Positions 36,001 to 47,000 of a stretch of DNA of 64,000 nt are shown one piece after another (within the stretch, counting starts at the first letter, position 1; the number at the start of each line of letters is the position of its first letter). The stretch is from Klebsormidium nitens. Taxonomy: Eukaryota; Streptophyta; Klebsormidiophyceae; Klebsormidiales; Klebsormidiaceae. The notes below the pieces were generated by a model, which was given only the letters and a program-made list of their open reading frames with translations, was not told the origin of the DNA and ran no database searches. Location of the stretch: the NCBI GenBank assembly GCA_000708835.1, contig DF237003.1:108524-172523 (forward strand), in the 5' to 3' direction. The position numbers and the translations under genes were made by a program.

Positions 36001-39000
36001 GATCCAGTCGACCACTTTGCATGCGTCTATCCTATCGTTTCAGGTGCTTGGACCCACCTTAGAGTGGTTCCAGCGCTCTTTCAAGCATCTCGCACACTCT
36101 GTCAATTGCGGGCAGATAAATCGACCTGTGTAATCTCATGTCGTTGGACCCACCTTGAGTAACTCTAGTGCTCGCTCAAGCATCTCACACGCTTTCTCCA
36201 AACACAGGCGGGCGTGTTGAGCTGATAGTTCGATGCCGTTGGAACCAACTTGAGTAGTTCCAGCGCTCGCTCAAGCATCTCGTACGCTCTGGCAAACGCG
36301 TTGTGTTGAAATAAACAACCGAAAACCATCGGACCCACCTTGAGTAACTCCAGCGCTCGCTCGAGCATCTCGCACGCTGTCGCGAACGGGGCCGGCGTCT
36401 CGTTCACGGCTTCGCGCGCAAGCTCCGTGAGCGAGAGGGCCATGGCCAGGATCACGTCCTGCTTGAACACGCGGTTCGGGGGGCGCTCCGCCAGGGCCGC
36501 CCGCCCCACCTCCAAAACCACCTCCTCCTCGCCTACCTCCTGGAATTTACGACATTGTTGTTCGGTTCGGTTCGGTTGATATTCTTCGATGTTCCCTCTC
36601 GTTCTCCCTCTCTTCTCGTCGATCTTTCCCCTTATTACCGTGTGTGTGAGTTTTGCACTCTCTATTATGGGGCTTCTGCCGTGCATCCTGACGTTGGACC
36701 TCCAGCACCATCTAGATGCTCCTTTGCGAGCAACAGAGGCGTGGGACAGAAATCGGTCTTCGACATCTGACGGCTTTGAAGGTTTTGAGGTAAGGAGGTT
36801 TTGGACATCTTAGGTGAGTGTCTCGATTGCATTGGGAACCAGGCTGTGTCTCCAGCATTCCTCTTCCGGTAGCCCTGTTCTGGATTCGCAACGGGGTTCC
36901 ATTTGGGTCACAGCGGGCCTGCCCAGAAACCCCCAGGAATTCAGACTGGCGCCAGGATCTGACCCCTTCTCATAGTTGCCTGCTTTCAACAAAAATAAAT
37001 GGAGGGAGAACATGGACTCCCGAACCAACATTCGAGACCCCTCCTAACCATTATCCTCTATGACCGACGGTCTGAGCTGAGCAAAACCACCAAACCTGAC
37101 CGTCGGTTGCAGGGGTCTTAGTTTACGTGGGTACCTAGGGAGTCCACCGGGAGTCCCAGTTCTCCTTTCATCCTTTCTAATAACAGAGGCAAATGGGAAT
37201 CCCCAGTTCCTTTACCTGCAGCAGTGCGAGCGCCCCTGGCAGCTGCGACCACGGCACTTCGACTAGGCCTACGTCGTTGTTTTGGACAGCGATGTTGTAG
37301 CTGCGCCGAGCGTCCGAATTGACCAGCAAGTTGCGCGCAATCTGCGGGCGAGACGAGACTATTACACTCTCTGAGGCTTCGAACGTGCTTTAAGTTTGCT
37401 CTGTGTTGTACTTGAAAAGTGGTGCCCTATTCCGAGGAGAGGGCTCCTGAGAAGGCATCCCTTGACTTCACGAACCATTGGGGTGAGGTGGATACCTGTT
37501 CAAACCGTGGCTCAAATGGAGAAACTTCTGCAACTGTTTGGATATGAAGTGTGTTTCTCCAATCAAGGCTCTGAGCAGACCGTCCAAAGGGCTGTGAAAC
37601 GATGACTGCGAAGCAGATTTACGAAAAAATAAATACCTCAAAAATAGGACAGCAGAGGTTGGAACTTTGGCGAGCATGAGGACTCGCTCCAGTGGATAGC
37701 CTAACTTTCAAGAAAATCTTTTATGCATGGCTTTTCGATTGCTGAACCCTCTTACCGAAGAGTCAAAGCCAGATACAGAAATATAGCCTTCACGGGACCT
37801 TGAGATCTGTAGAGCTCTATCAGCAAATATCCCAAAGAGTTGTTTTTAAACAGAACAGATGCACGCAGAATTCCTTGTGACTTTAACTCAAGAAGGAAGG
37901 CCGGAGAAGATCAAGCAATGAGGCTAAGGGCTACTTTCTACCACCACAATATAGAGTCAACCAGATTGCATTGCTGCGTTAAAAGGTAGCTGCGCTTTTG
38001 AAGCCCCACAACTTTGAATTTAGTAGACGATCGCATTTTGCGGCCACAAAATCCAACCGCCAACTCTGGCTCCAACCGCAGTGCTTCATATCAACTCAAA
38101 GCTTTATTACCTTACCTCCATATTTTTACCACCCATCTGAAGTGCATGAGAAGCAACTTGTAAAATGTGGTGTCAACGAGATTGTAAATTCTCAACCTGA
38201 ACCCATCAAAGCCACCGCCCAGCGGCTGCCCTTCCGCCAACCCAGCAGAAGCCTGCTTCGTTGCATTGACTTCTCAATTTTTCACCACCACCACTTTTTT
38301 CTATAATAGGCATTCAGCTTGCATGTAACGCCCGCTTCTGTTGCCGCTGAAATATATATAAAAAATTGAACGAGTGCACGGCCCACCATTGAGTCTCGCT
38401 TCAGTGCCAGCATCCAGATGGATATAACAAATGACTACCCACCAGTAGCACCAGAAACGCTCGTCTTGACCACCGCAGGGCTTAATCCGATAATGTTGTA
38501 TTGCTGAAGATTTAACAGCTTACGCAAAGAAGCAAAATTTTTCTGGGCGGACGGTAAAAAAGGGGCTAAGCGGTTGTTGTTGTTGGATGTTGTTAAACAT
38601 GAATCAACCGATCGCCGCTAAGTTTGATGGGCTCATGCAAAGAAGCAGACTTTCTCTGGGCTGACGGTAAAACAGGCGCCACGCGGTGGCTGTTGTTGGA
38701 TTTTATTAAACTCGAATCAACCAATCGCCGCTAAGATCAAAGGGCTCATGCAAAGAAGCAGACTTTCTCTGGGCTGCCGGTAAAACAGGGGCCACGCGGT
38801 GGTTGTTGTGGTTGAATTTTACATCAAACATGAATCAACCAATCGCCGCTAAGATTTAAGGGCTCATGCAAAGAAGCAGACTTTTTCTGGGCTGACCGTA
38901 GAACAGGGGCTAAGCGGTGGTTGTTGTTGAATTTTACATTAAACACGAATCAACTAATCACTACTCACCAGCAAAAGTTCCTCTCGCGCCGCCAGCGCCG

Positions 39001-39520
39001 ACTTGCTGTACGGAGCCCCATCCCCCGGCACCTCACGCACTCGAGCCTCATAAGCCCTCACAATCTTCTCGGGCAGCGATGACTTGTCGGCTTGGAGCGC
39101 CTGGTAGTAATTGATGGGCAGCTGGATGGTTTTGTCAGTGGCGGCCTGGGAGATGAAGGGTTTCAGAAGCGCGCGAGGCGGGACTGGGTTGCGCGGTGGG
39201 AACTTGGGTTTCTGCTCGTGCTTTTGAAATAGACGGTTCTTTTGTGCAAAGCCGGTGCGCAGTAATGCATGTTTTTGGAGGTGATGGCGGTCGAGCTTGG
39301 GACGCTTAGCATTGTTAATCGGCGCAGTGCGCAGATTTGCCACACCAGAGGGTGAGATTTTTGGGGCGTAACAGCAGTGGTGTTGATTCTGAGGGGAGAT
39401 TGAGCTATTCAAACGAAGCCCTCTTGTATTCGAGCCGTTTTCACTTACTCTGCTACCAGCAATTTTTAGGATGGAGCAATCATGAGTCCTAACCAATTGG
39501 CCGCCAGCATTGAGAGCCAT
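30086..39520 (-). CDS. ARC6: ARC6-type plastid division protein
   Basis: Eight-exon model, complement of 38969-39520, 37216-37341, 36339-36539, 34593-34856, 33789-33904, 33009-33177, 30831-32164 and 30086-30217, about 964 residues. ARC6 spans the inner plastid envelope and anchors FtsZ filaments at the division site. Exon 1 gives a transit-like N-terminus, then the J-like domain start (LPINYYQALQADKSSLPEKI). Later exons show PWSQLPGALALLQEVGEE, FKQDVILAMALSLTELAREA, LTGVRELLAAM, AFARMTAAEQ and ERAMCCLLLGHVDDARAHLG, in the same order as plant ARC6. One membrane span (VVILVGGALLVAAIASAVL, about residue 768) precedes the IMS-facing C-terminal domain (RRWQKAKAGALG to GAGWRIISGTVL). Exon 5 is one base short of an open frame at a run of nine Cs (33867-33875). 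The plant protein is about 800 residues. The extra length is in the linker before the membrane span. Confidence 0.88.
32321..32478 (-). repeat. Two partial copies of ARC6 exon 7 start in intron 6
   Basis: The exon 7 acceptor and first codons (CGATGTCGAGGCTACCTGAC on the plus strand, near 32150-32170) recur at 32321-32350 and 32449-32478, with looser matches in the sequence between. On the coding strand both keep the acceptor and code for GSLDIA. Units are about 130-170 bp apart. Confidence 0.75.
33270..33455 (-). repeat. Two partial copies of ARC6 exon 6 start in intron 5
   Basis: The segment 33130-33200 (GCAGCTCGCGCGCCAGTTTG, CGTCCGCGTCCTG, CGGAAA) is repeated at about 33278-33345 with high identity and again, more decayed, at about 33410-33450 (CTGCAGTTCGGACAAATTTG, CGTCCGCATCCTGGC). 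Each copy spans the acceptor. The intron flanks (CGGAAGAGAC-like) are repeated as well. Confidence 0.8.
34945..35130 (-). repeat. Two partial copies of ARC6 exon 4 start in intron 3
   Basis: The exon 4 start (34828-34880, with GGCAAAGCCCTTGCCGCCTT and then CCTCCTGAAAGGGAAAGGAG) is repeated at about 34950-35030 and 35070-35115. The first copy also shares the intron flank with GGGGGTAAAACACGGGTTT. The exon-side part coding for GGKGFAVEL is nearly unchanged in both. Confidence 0.85.
36045..36338 (-). repeat. Three partial copies of the 3' end of ARC6 exon 3, on the donor side
   Basis: The exon 3 end and its GT donor (GGACCCACCTTGAGTAACTC, then CAGCGCTCGCTCGAGCATCT, 36331-36385) recur at about 36050-36100, 36146-36195 and 36237-36290. 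Unlike the other arrays, these lie downstream of the exon in the direction of transcription and duplicate a 5' splice site. They code for versions of CEMLERALELLK. Confidence 0.85.
38524..38968. repeat. Four-unit tandem array of about 115 bp in ARC6 intron 1, abutting the exon 1 donor
   Basis: Units begin at about 38524, 38637, 38750 and 38868, each opening with GCAAAGAAGCA and containing TCTGGGCTGACGGTAAAACA and GAATCAACCAATCGCCGCTA. The last unit runs into the donor of exon 1 (GAATCAACTAATCACTACTCAC). A more distant ACTACCCACCAG word near 38435 may be a relic of the donor border. Confidence 0.85.
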
Positions 39521-40596
39521 TTTCGGTGCATTGATAGGAGATAATCTGCCGTGGTACAGTATTCAAGTTCTGCCGCCGTTTCACCCCCAAATCCTCATAT
39601 GTGTGGAAACAAAGTGTTTGCCGTCCTTGAAGAATGACAATCCTATACTAATATGCTGAGATCCTGCAGATTGACTCTAGGGGCAGCTGACGAAAGAAAA
39701 TGAGCTCAAAGAACAGCGCATTCAGCAAACTTCAAAGAACTTCTTGCACGAAGTTGAAGTTGTGTCTTGACGGGCCGGACTCGGACTTGAAGCCTCAGAA
39801 GGTGCATTCCCGCCAAAACCTCCAAACGAGAAGCGCATCATCATGTTGGTGCTTCGCGGCCGCTTTTGCGCGCGTGCACTTTATAGGTGCTCGCGCACTT
39901 ACAGCAACCGTACGGACCCTGCTGTACAGTCGATCGAAATCGACGGCCTTCAAGTCATCAAACATCAATGAGCACAGTCTGACAGATTTGGTGACGGTGG
40001 AGTCGCCGGAGCCCACGAGTTCCCAAGAGCCACTCAAGGGCAGCCATCGAGCCGTCCAAAGTGTTGCGTTGCCTGCAATCGACGGTGGCAGCAAGCTTTG
40101 CGGAAACCACGTGCTCCATGAGGTGAATGACGTCATATTGGGACGGCACTTCGATTCTGTTTCGGCCCCTGCGAAAGCTGTGAGTCACTTTTGAAGGCTG
40201 GAAATGGAGCGCAACTTGCAAGAGAGGGACACAAGCTCTCTTGTTGCGCAAGACGACATTCACGAGTCACAATGCCCTCACTTCCTAGCTTGGGCCCTTC
40301 AACTTCGAGAGATCTGCAGCGCTTTCAAACGCCGCCATTCTTTGCAGAATTTGCAGTTCATTAGCAGCAGACACCTTCAGCCTCAGAGGATTCCACATAC
40401 AAAAGGTGCAGTCAGCACTTCAAACAGACAAACAGAGCAACGGCATTCTTTGGTTCGGTATACAACAGACGAACAACAAGGACAGGGATCAGCTGACAAC
40501 AGCATCCCTTTGCAGATCCACCTTTAGCGCAGAAGATCCGAGCATAGTTCTCATTCTCAGAGCATCCCAGCTCCAGATTTGAGACAAGCATACGCA
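39521..40596. promoter_or_regulatory. Divergent promoter region between ARC6 and NAR2
   Basis: About 1.1 kb lies between opposed start codons. Frames in 39700-40200 on both strands show no motif I recognise and could be 5' UTR or unannotated exon. A CACTTTATAGGTG word near 39885 is TATA-like but unproven. Confidence 0.35.
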
Positions 40597-42146
40597 ATGG
40601 CGTGCCAGAAGCTCCTTGTGCTCTCCCTCGCTCTCTGCGTCCTCCCGTCTCTCGTTTCCGCTGGCGTATCCTTCAGGTCGCTCGGCAATGCTACCATCGC
40701 CGTGAGGGGGTCTAAGTACAACCCTCAGACAAACACCACGTCGCCACTTGTCAACCAGACGGTCAAGTATGACGAGTTCATCCAGGTCTCATGGAACGCG
40801 CTCCCCACTGCCGCCAGGCTGCTGCCCGAGTTCACATCGGTGCACGTGAAGCTGTGCTTTGGGCCCAAAAGTGCTCTCAACCGGGGGTGGAGGAAGTCGA
40901 TCGACGACATCAAGCTTGACCGGCTGTGCAAGCACAAGATCATTGATGAGGTAAGAGGACCACCTTGTATTGCTTCAAAGGTGGTTTCTCACTTGGAATG
41001 ACCTGGTAGTTGGTATGTTTTCGATTGCCCTGATGAGTCCAAGGCAAGGGTGTTTGCTAGGAATACATGAGATTCCAAGGCTAGCTGACTTTACTGCCCA
41101 TGAAAGACTGGCTTCTGCACTACATAGCATTAATCAGACTGTTGGGAGGCCCTAGATCCTGAGTGAGGATGGTTGATAGTTTCAATGTGAGCGCTGAACA
41201 GCGCGTTTTATATTCCTGTCAATCTCTGCTTGCGCAACATTCTAGCTGGCTTGTACGCCTCGTTTGACCTTTTGGATTAGAGTCTTTGTATGTCTTGTTC
41301 GTACTATTTCTACTAGCATTGCAGCAGAGCGCTGGCAGGATTTGCTAAGTTCACACTCTGTAATTCAGTCGAAGAATCGATCTGGTGGTTGCTGTAGGTT
41401 CTCTGTGCTTGGGTTGCTTTGTGCAAAATCTGAGTCTACTGGGTTTCGTTACTTCCAGGCTAAAGAGTAGAGAGGAAGATTGTCCCCCCATCTCTTGTTG
41501 CTGTCGAAGAGATTGTGTGATGGGACTGTCCTTTAAGGGTGCTTTTAAAAACTTTCTGCACGCCAGTGCAGGGGCTGCTTTGGACTGACCAAGAGGTGTT
41601 ACCTTGTCAAATTTCCACAGCAGAAATTCATATGCTGCCTGGGTGTCGTCACTTTTACTCCTATCTTTTGTAGTTGTGCAGTTTCCAGCCCGCTTCCATG
41701 TTACTGGGGCCGCTTTTTGAAGAACAGTGTTCCCCAGATCACCCTTAAAATTATCTTAAAAGCCCGAAGAAGCGTTGGAAGACTCCACTTGAATTTGCCC
41801 TGTCCTGCTTGGCATACGCGCAGCATCATGAAAGTGCAAGCTCTTACTAACCCCTAATTCTTGCTTCTTGCAGCCATGGAAGAACGGCACGACCACCGTC
41901 AACTATCAACTCGAGAAGAACCTGCCAGGAGCATTTTACCGCTTCCGCATCTACGCTTTGAACGCAGCGGGTGACCCGATTGCTTACGGTCAGACCAACA
42001 CAACTTCGCTGTTCCATTTCGAGGCGATCACCGGACGATCTGTGGGGCTTGACGTCGCGATTGGGGTGCTTTCGGCGGTCTCGGGGCTTGTGTTGATCGG
42101 GTATTTCCTCAAGGAGCAATCGTCCAAGAAGGCGACAAAGGGTTAA
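40597..42146 (+). CDS. NRT3: NAR2/NRT3-type accessory protein of the high-affinity nitrate transporter
   Basis: Two exons, 40597-40950 and 41874-42146, joined in phase 0, give 208 residues, near the usual 200-210 of the family. The protein is a small single-span partner that carries NRT2 transporters to the plasma membrane and is needed for high-affinity nitrate uptake (family knowledge). A signal peptide is clear (KLLVLSLALCVLPSLVSAGV, residues 5-24). Family blocks follow: VSWNALPTAARLLPEFTSVH, VKLCFGPKSALNRGWRKS, the CKHKI cysteine, FRIYALNAAGDPIAYGQ and FHFEAITGRSVGLDVAIGVL, leading into a C-terminal membrane span and a Lys-rich cytosolic tip (KEQSSKKATKG). The start ATG at 40597 sits directly before the signal peptide. 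NRT2 itself is not in this window. Confidence 0.92.
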
Positions 42147-44010
42147 TTTCTGAAACAAAGGGTTAATTTCTGAGCACAAAGTCGAAAAGAGTTGGGGAGT
42201 TGGGAATTCGTACGACCATATTGATTGTAGGTTGCATGAGGGTTGCAAGCGGTGTACCCGAAACTGTAAAATGATTAGTGTCGGTACTAGTTAAGGCAGC
42301 GCGTAGCCTGTAAGGTTGACACACTCTCCTGTGGAAGCGTCGCCGAGAGACATAGAGGAGTATAGCGGTACTTCTAAGTCGAGGTGGGGAATCCTTACCT
42401 GTCTGGCCCGTCCTGGATTTGAGCAAAGAACGATTTTATCTGAGACGGACGGCAAGATGGACCAAAGTAGTAATGTCAATTCTATTGAAAACAATTATTG
42501 ACAACAGGTCGACTCGAAGCTACGTCTTTTGCAAGCATTCCTTCAACCTGCCGCCAATAATTTTCGTCGTAGAACCTTTCTCTTTGTCAAGTTCCGCAGC
42601 ACCACCCCAATTCGCGCATTGTATGCTGATGGAACCTGCGCTATGCAGTCAACACAAACTGTAGTCTTCAATGGGATAAATCAAGACTGATCTGCGAGGT
42701 GCTTTCAATACAATGCTGGGCCATGTCTGATTATGTTGTATGCGTACACCTTTGACTTGGGATAAACGCGAGTCAGCTCTTCAATCACATCCATATACGA
42801 CTCGATCGCATGCTAATTTGTTGCATGTTCGACAGTACCATGCCCGCGGAATCATTGCTGTGCACGATATGCAAAATAAAATTACAGGTATGGCAGCCAC
42901 GGTAACATCCACAGCTACTCTACTTCATCAATGCGTTCAATGTGCTCATCCGCGCCATGACCGGTCATAAACCTGTCAATCATGATCATCTTACTTAAGT
43001 AACATAGTGGCTTCGACCGGACTGAGTGCGGTAAACCGGCCGCTGTCAATCGCAATGAAAATACCGATTGCTGGCAGACAGCAGTCTGCGTGGTGCTTGA
43101 GTCAATCAAACATGTGCACTTAACTAGTCACATACGCTGTGCGCACTTGTGATACTCATTGTGTGGAAGAACATATACACGGTCAGCTTAAATCGTCATA
43201 TATATTACAATTCGTTAGTCTACAATCACATCGTGACGAGTACAAGCATCCGGCCTGCTGGCACGCGGGCATGGGGCCATAGTGGCCACTTTGTACGCAG
43301 CGTATGTACGTGTAAACTCGATTATAATTACGGTCTGATTACATCGGCCGCCAGCTCGGATGATGCGATGTGCCCTGACATGCAATGACGAGTACTCGGA
43401 TGCGTCTGGAGTTGATTCGATACAACGTGATCCGATCAGATCATCATTGCATACATGCACAGTGTTACTAAAGCCTTTGGATTGCGATGTATTTAAACAA
43501 GTGGCCATATGTCCTCATACGGTTCAGAGAACGCTCCAACGTGTTATGACTCGTGTGTGCTAAAGCCAACAAAGGATGAAGAACGACGATCTCGTGTGCA
43601 CTGTCCATCATTCTCTTTTGACGCGCTTGCATGTTACCGGACGCGAGCCCAAGCCATCACAGTAATTTGAAAGCAAGTTAGGTTCACGGAGTTCCGCATC
43701 TTTTGAGGAGCACAGCGCCCGGTGTGTTTGACGATTTTGTTATTTGCATGCGGACCTTCGGTACAAGCTCGGAGCTGCACAAGCCAGGGCTGCGTCAAGA
43801 CTGTTTCTTCGTTGGGGAGGCCTTAGGTGGACCCAAAGCCTTCTTTCGCTGGACCAACATGTGTGTGTACATGAAGGGAAAGCCTGCAATGATGAAAAGG
43901 TGCATCAGCTGCACACCGGCTGGAAGTCATTAACCCGCCACCAGACTTTGGCGACACCATAATAAAGTTACCGTGAAGCCTTAGGTCGAAATAGGTTCGT
44001 CTTTAGAGGT
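42147..44010. other. Convergent intergenic region, no gene recognised
   Basis: 3' flanks of the NAR2 and HACD genes. The stop of NAR2 is followed by a short direct repeat AAAGGGTTAATTTCTGA at about 42137-42172. Frames elsewhere lack motifs. Confidence 0.5.
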
Positions 44011-47000
44011 TTATGGCTGGATAAAGTTGAAGCTTATGGCTGAACTGATGACAGAGGGAAGTTGAAAAGCAATTTGAAGCACACATGAAGCAGTCCGGCA
44101 TCTGCTTATGTATAATTCTCCTAATAAAAGGTAACCTTTCCCAACGGAAGAGTCGGTACCTTTTGTCCACGCTTGCAGATTAGGGATCCCGAGAGTGGCA
44201 GGCACGAAAAGGGGAACAACAAGCGACGGAAAGTGTCCTTTGAACAAGAACTGGCAGCGAAGAGAAAGGACAGAGAGTCTTATAGACCGAGAACCGTGAC
44301 ACATTCTCTCTCTGTTAGTGTCGGTGAGCGAAAACATAACGCGTGCAACAAAAGCTCAAAGCGAAAGAAGCGTCCACCGGTTGATTATCACCGAACGAGA
44401 TGCATTTGAACAGGTTCGGGCGCGCCTCACCGTAAAGATAGCTGAAGAGGACCCCGCATGCGACCGGGTAGAAGTCGAAGGCGAAATTCAACCGGTTCGG
44501 CATCGGATAGCTGAACTTTTTGGACGCCTGTAGACGGAAGTGACGGGATTAGACGGCGCGAGGGGAGGCAAGAGTGCCAGTTAGCGGAAGAATCCTCGAG
44601 AACTTCAAGAAGTAATGCATCTCGACCGACATATTCCCAGTAAAAGCAGGAAAGAATGTTAAGCAAGGCTCCCTTTTCCTTCGGGTTAACAGGGTCTCCA
44701 AACGAGTACGAAAAGCGCCTCGACCTACGCTTTGCATCATTTGGACAAAGAGAGTTGATCTCCGATAGCACGCTCATCTTCAAGGTTAAAATGACACGAT
44801 CAACGTAATTAAACAGGACTCAACAGCCTTTAAAGCAGCGCCCACATTGCCTCCTTTGCAACTATGAGAGAAAACGTCAACCTCATCTCGAATAGTACAC
44901 CAGCTTGCACTTTGACCCCAACAAGTCGTATTGCTTCGCACCCGGAAATTACATATTCTTGCAAATCCTGACGATGCTGCGTTGTTGAAAAGATCAAATC
45001 GGCTTAAGATTCAACAGTGAAATCAAAGGGATCAGGAGAAAGAACCAAATGCCAACTGAAGGGGTTTAAAGAAGACTCGAAGCTTGAAGAAGAGGACGAA
45101 TCGTAGAACCCCTGTGAAAGACCATAAAACTTCCAGAAGCAGAAGGTAAGGAGAAAATAGGGAACGAAGACACAGCGTGCATATGGCCGGAAGGGAGCTA
45201 AGCCTCACCGCAACGAACGGCAGCGCCAAAACTGTGAGCACCACCTCGCTACCCGCTCCCACCGGGTATAAAACGATAAACAGGGTGTACCTGAAAAGTA
45301 AGGGGCCAGCTTTGAGTTTCCCAATAATATGAGGGCATTACAAAGGAGGGATCCCGACGTGAGGGCTTTACGACTCTCGCTTACAGAGTGATGGGCGAAA
45401 GGTCTGTTGGCTGCACGGAGCAGGAGCGTTCGCAAGCACAAAGAGTGCCTCTAGGGGGGTAAGAAAGAGGTTCAGAACATTCTTCCAGAAGAATCAGAAG
45501 GTAGAATCTTGGGACGCATGCACGAACCTCGAATCAATGGACGTGCTACAGATGACCTTTTAAAAATTGATATTTCAGGGACCTTCCTATTCATGAAGCT
45601 GTTGGCAAAAGGAGGGGTTCGAATGAATAAGCTGGCCGGGAACGGCGAACAGGGAACGGGTGATGTAACGGGTGGACCGAACACGGCTCTCGGCTGATCC
45701 TCATTAGCTCCCTAAGCTTTGACCCTTCGGAAAACGCGGTCGAGGCTGCTATTCTGAATCCACCTGGGCTCTTGGTATGAGAGGGGATCTCTGAGGATCT
45801 GGGGCAACTTTGTGCTCCGCTCATAGGTTATTAAAGATCTGTTAGAAGAAGTTGCCTCCAACCAGGAGCTTCACGAACCTCGAAGGGCAGCCCTTTGTCA
45901 GCCCATCGAGAAACCTTGAGAGTTACATAAGTTTCAGACGAGTCCTCGCGCCCGAGGCTAGCTCAGCGTTTCCAGTATTCCAACTCCCGTCCAGTCCTAT
46001 GCTCTCTTTCAATACTAACAGAGCCCTCGAACCAAAATTGGTTTCTGCGAACAGAACAACTAGAGAAGCAACGGTGGCTTTTGCGGACAAAAGCAACTAG
46101 AGAAGCGGGCTGCTCACCGGAGCCACAAGACAATGTACGGAGCCTCCCCGAGAGCCTCCTTGAGCGCGTAGAAGACATACCGGATGATCTGCACAGGTGC
46201 AAGTCGAAGGTCATTCCGTGCCCTTGCCAAAATCACGAAACTTCGACGCTACTGCATTAAACGTTGTGATCTTGCAATTACCCTTGGGATTATTGCGCGT
46301 GCCACCTTTACGAACCGAACGCGTTCTTTGGGTGACAAAGGCTGGACTTCCGACGGCGCACAATTTTACAAAGAACCCTGACTTTCACCATCTACGCAGC
46401 GCAGCAAGCGAATGCACAAAAAACTCAGAAGCCAAAGGTTGCGGAGGAAGTTCAACCAGCAAGCTGGCCGAAAGGCCTATGTTCAGAGGGAGTGTGAGCT
46501 TCAAAATTACGGCGACGCTTTTTGTACTCTGGGCCGGTTAACGGAGAAAATTTGCGTCAAGAGAGCGTCCCTAGACTTGAAGTCTCGCGACTGTCCAGCT
46601 TTAAATTTAGCGGTAAATGGATAAAAAGTTCGACAATCACGCAGCCCGGATGTGTCAAGAAGAAGCTCACCTCGCTCAACGCCCAAGCTATGCACAGGCT
46701 GGATCCGAAAACGGACGTCCGTACCTGCAATCAAGCGTCTCGGGCTGTCAGACTTGCCTTCTGTCTGGCGTGTCTTCAGACACGATTTTCTTTCGAATCG
46801 ACCTCGGTCAAGCGGTCAAACTCTTTGCGTTCACCTATGCCGAAGAAGAGAGCGAGAGCAACCACGGGAGTCGCTTCCTTAGTAATTCAGCGCCGTTTTG
46901 TGAATCAGCTTTTAAGCCTCCTCTCTGAGAGCGAGAGCAACCACGGGAGTCGCTTCCGTTAGTAATTCAGCGCCGTTTTGTGTATCAGCTTAAAAAGCCT

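Noticed and set aside
39700-40194. 164-codon frame upstream of NAR2 as a separate gene
   Set aside because: Composition and residues look random, both strands are open over the same stretch, and it lies in the shared promoter region.
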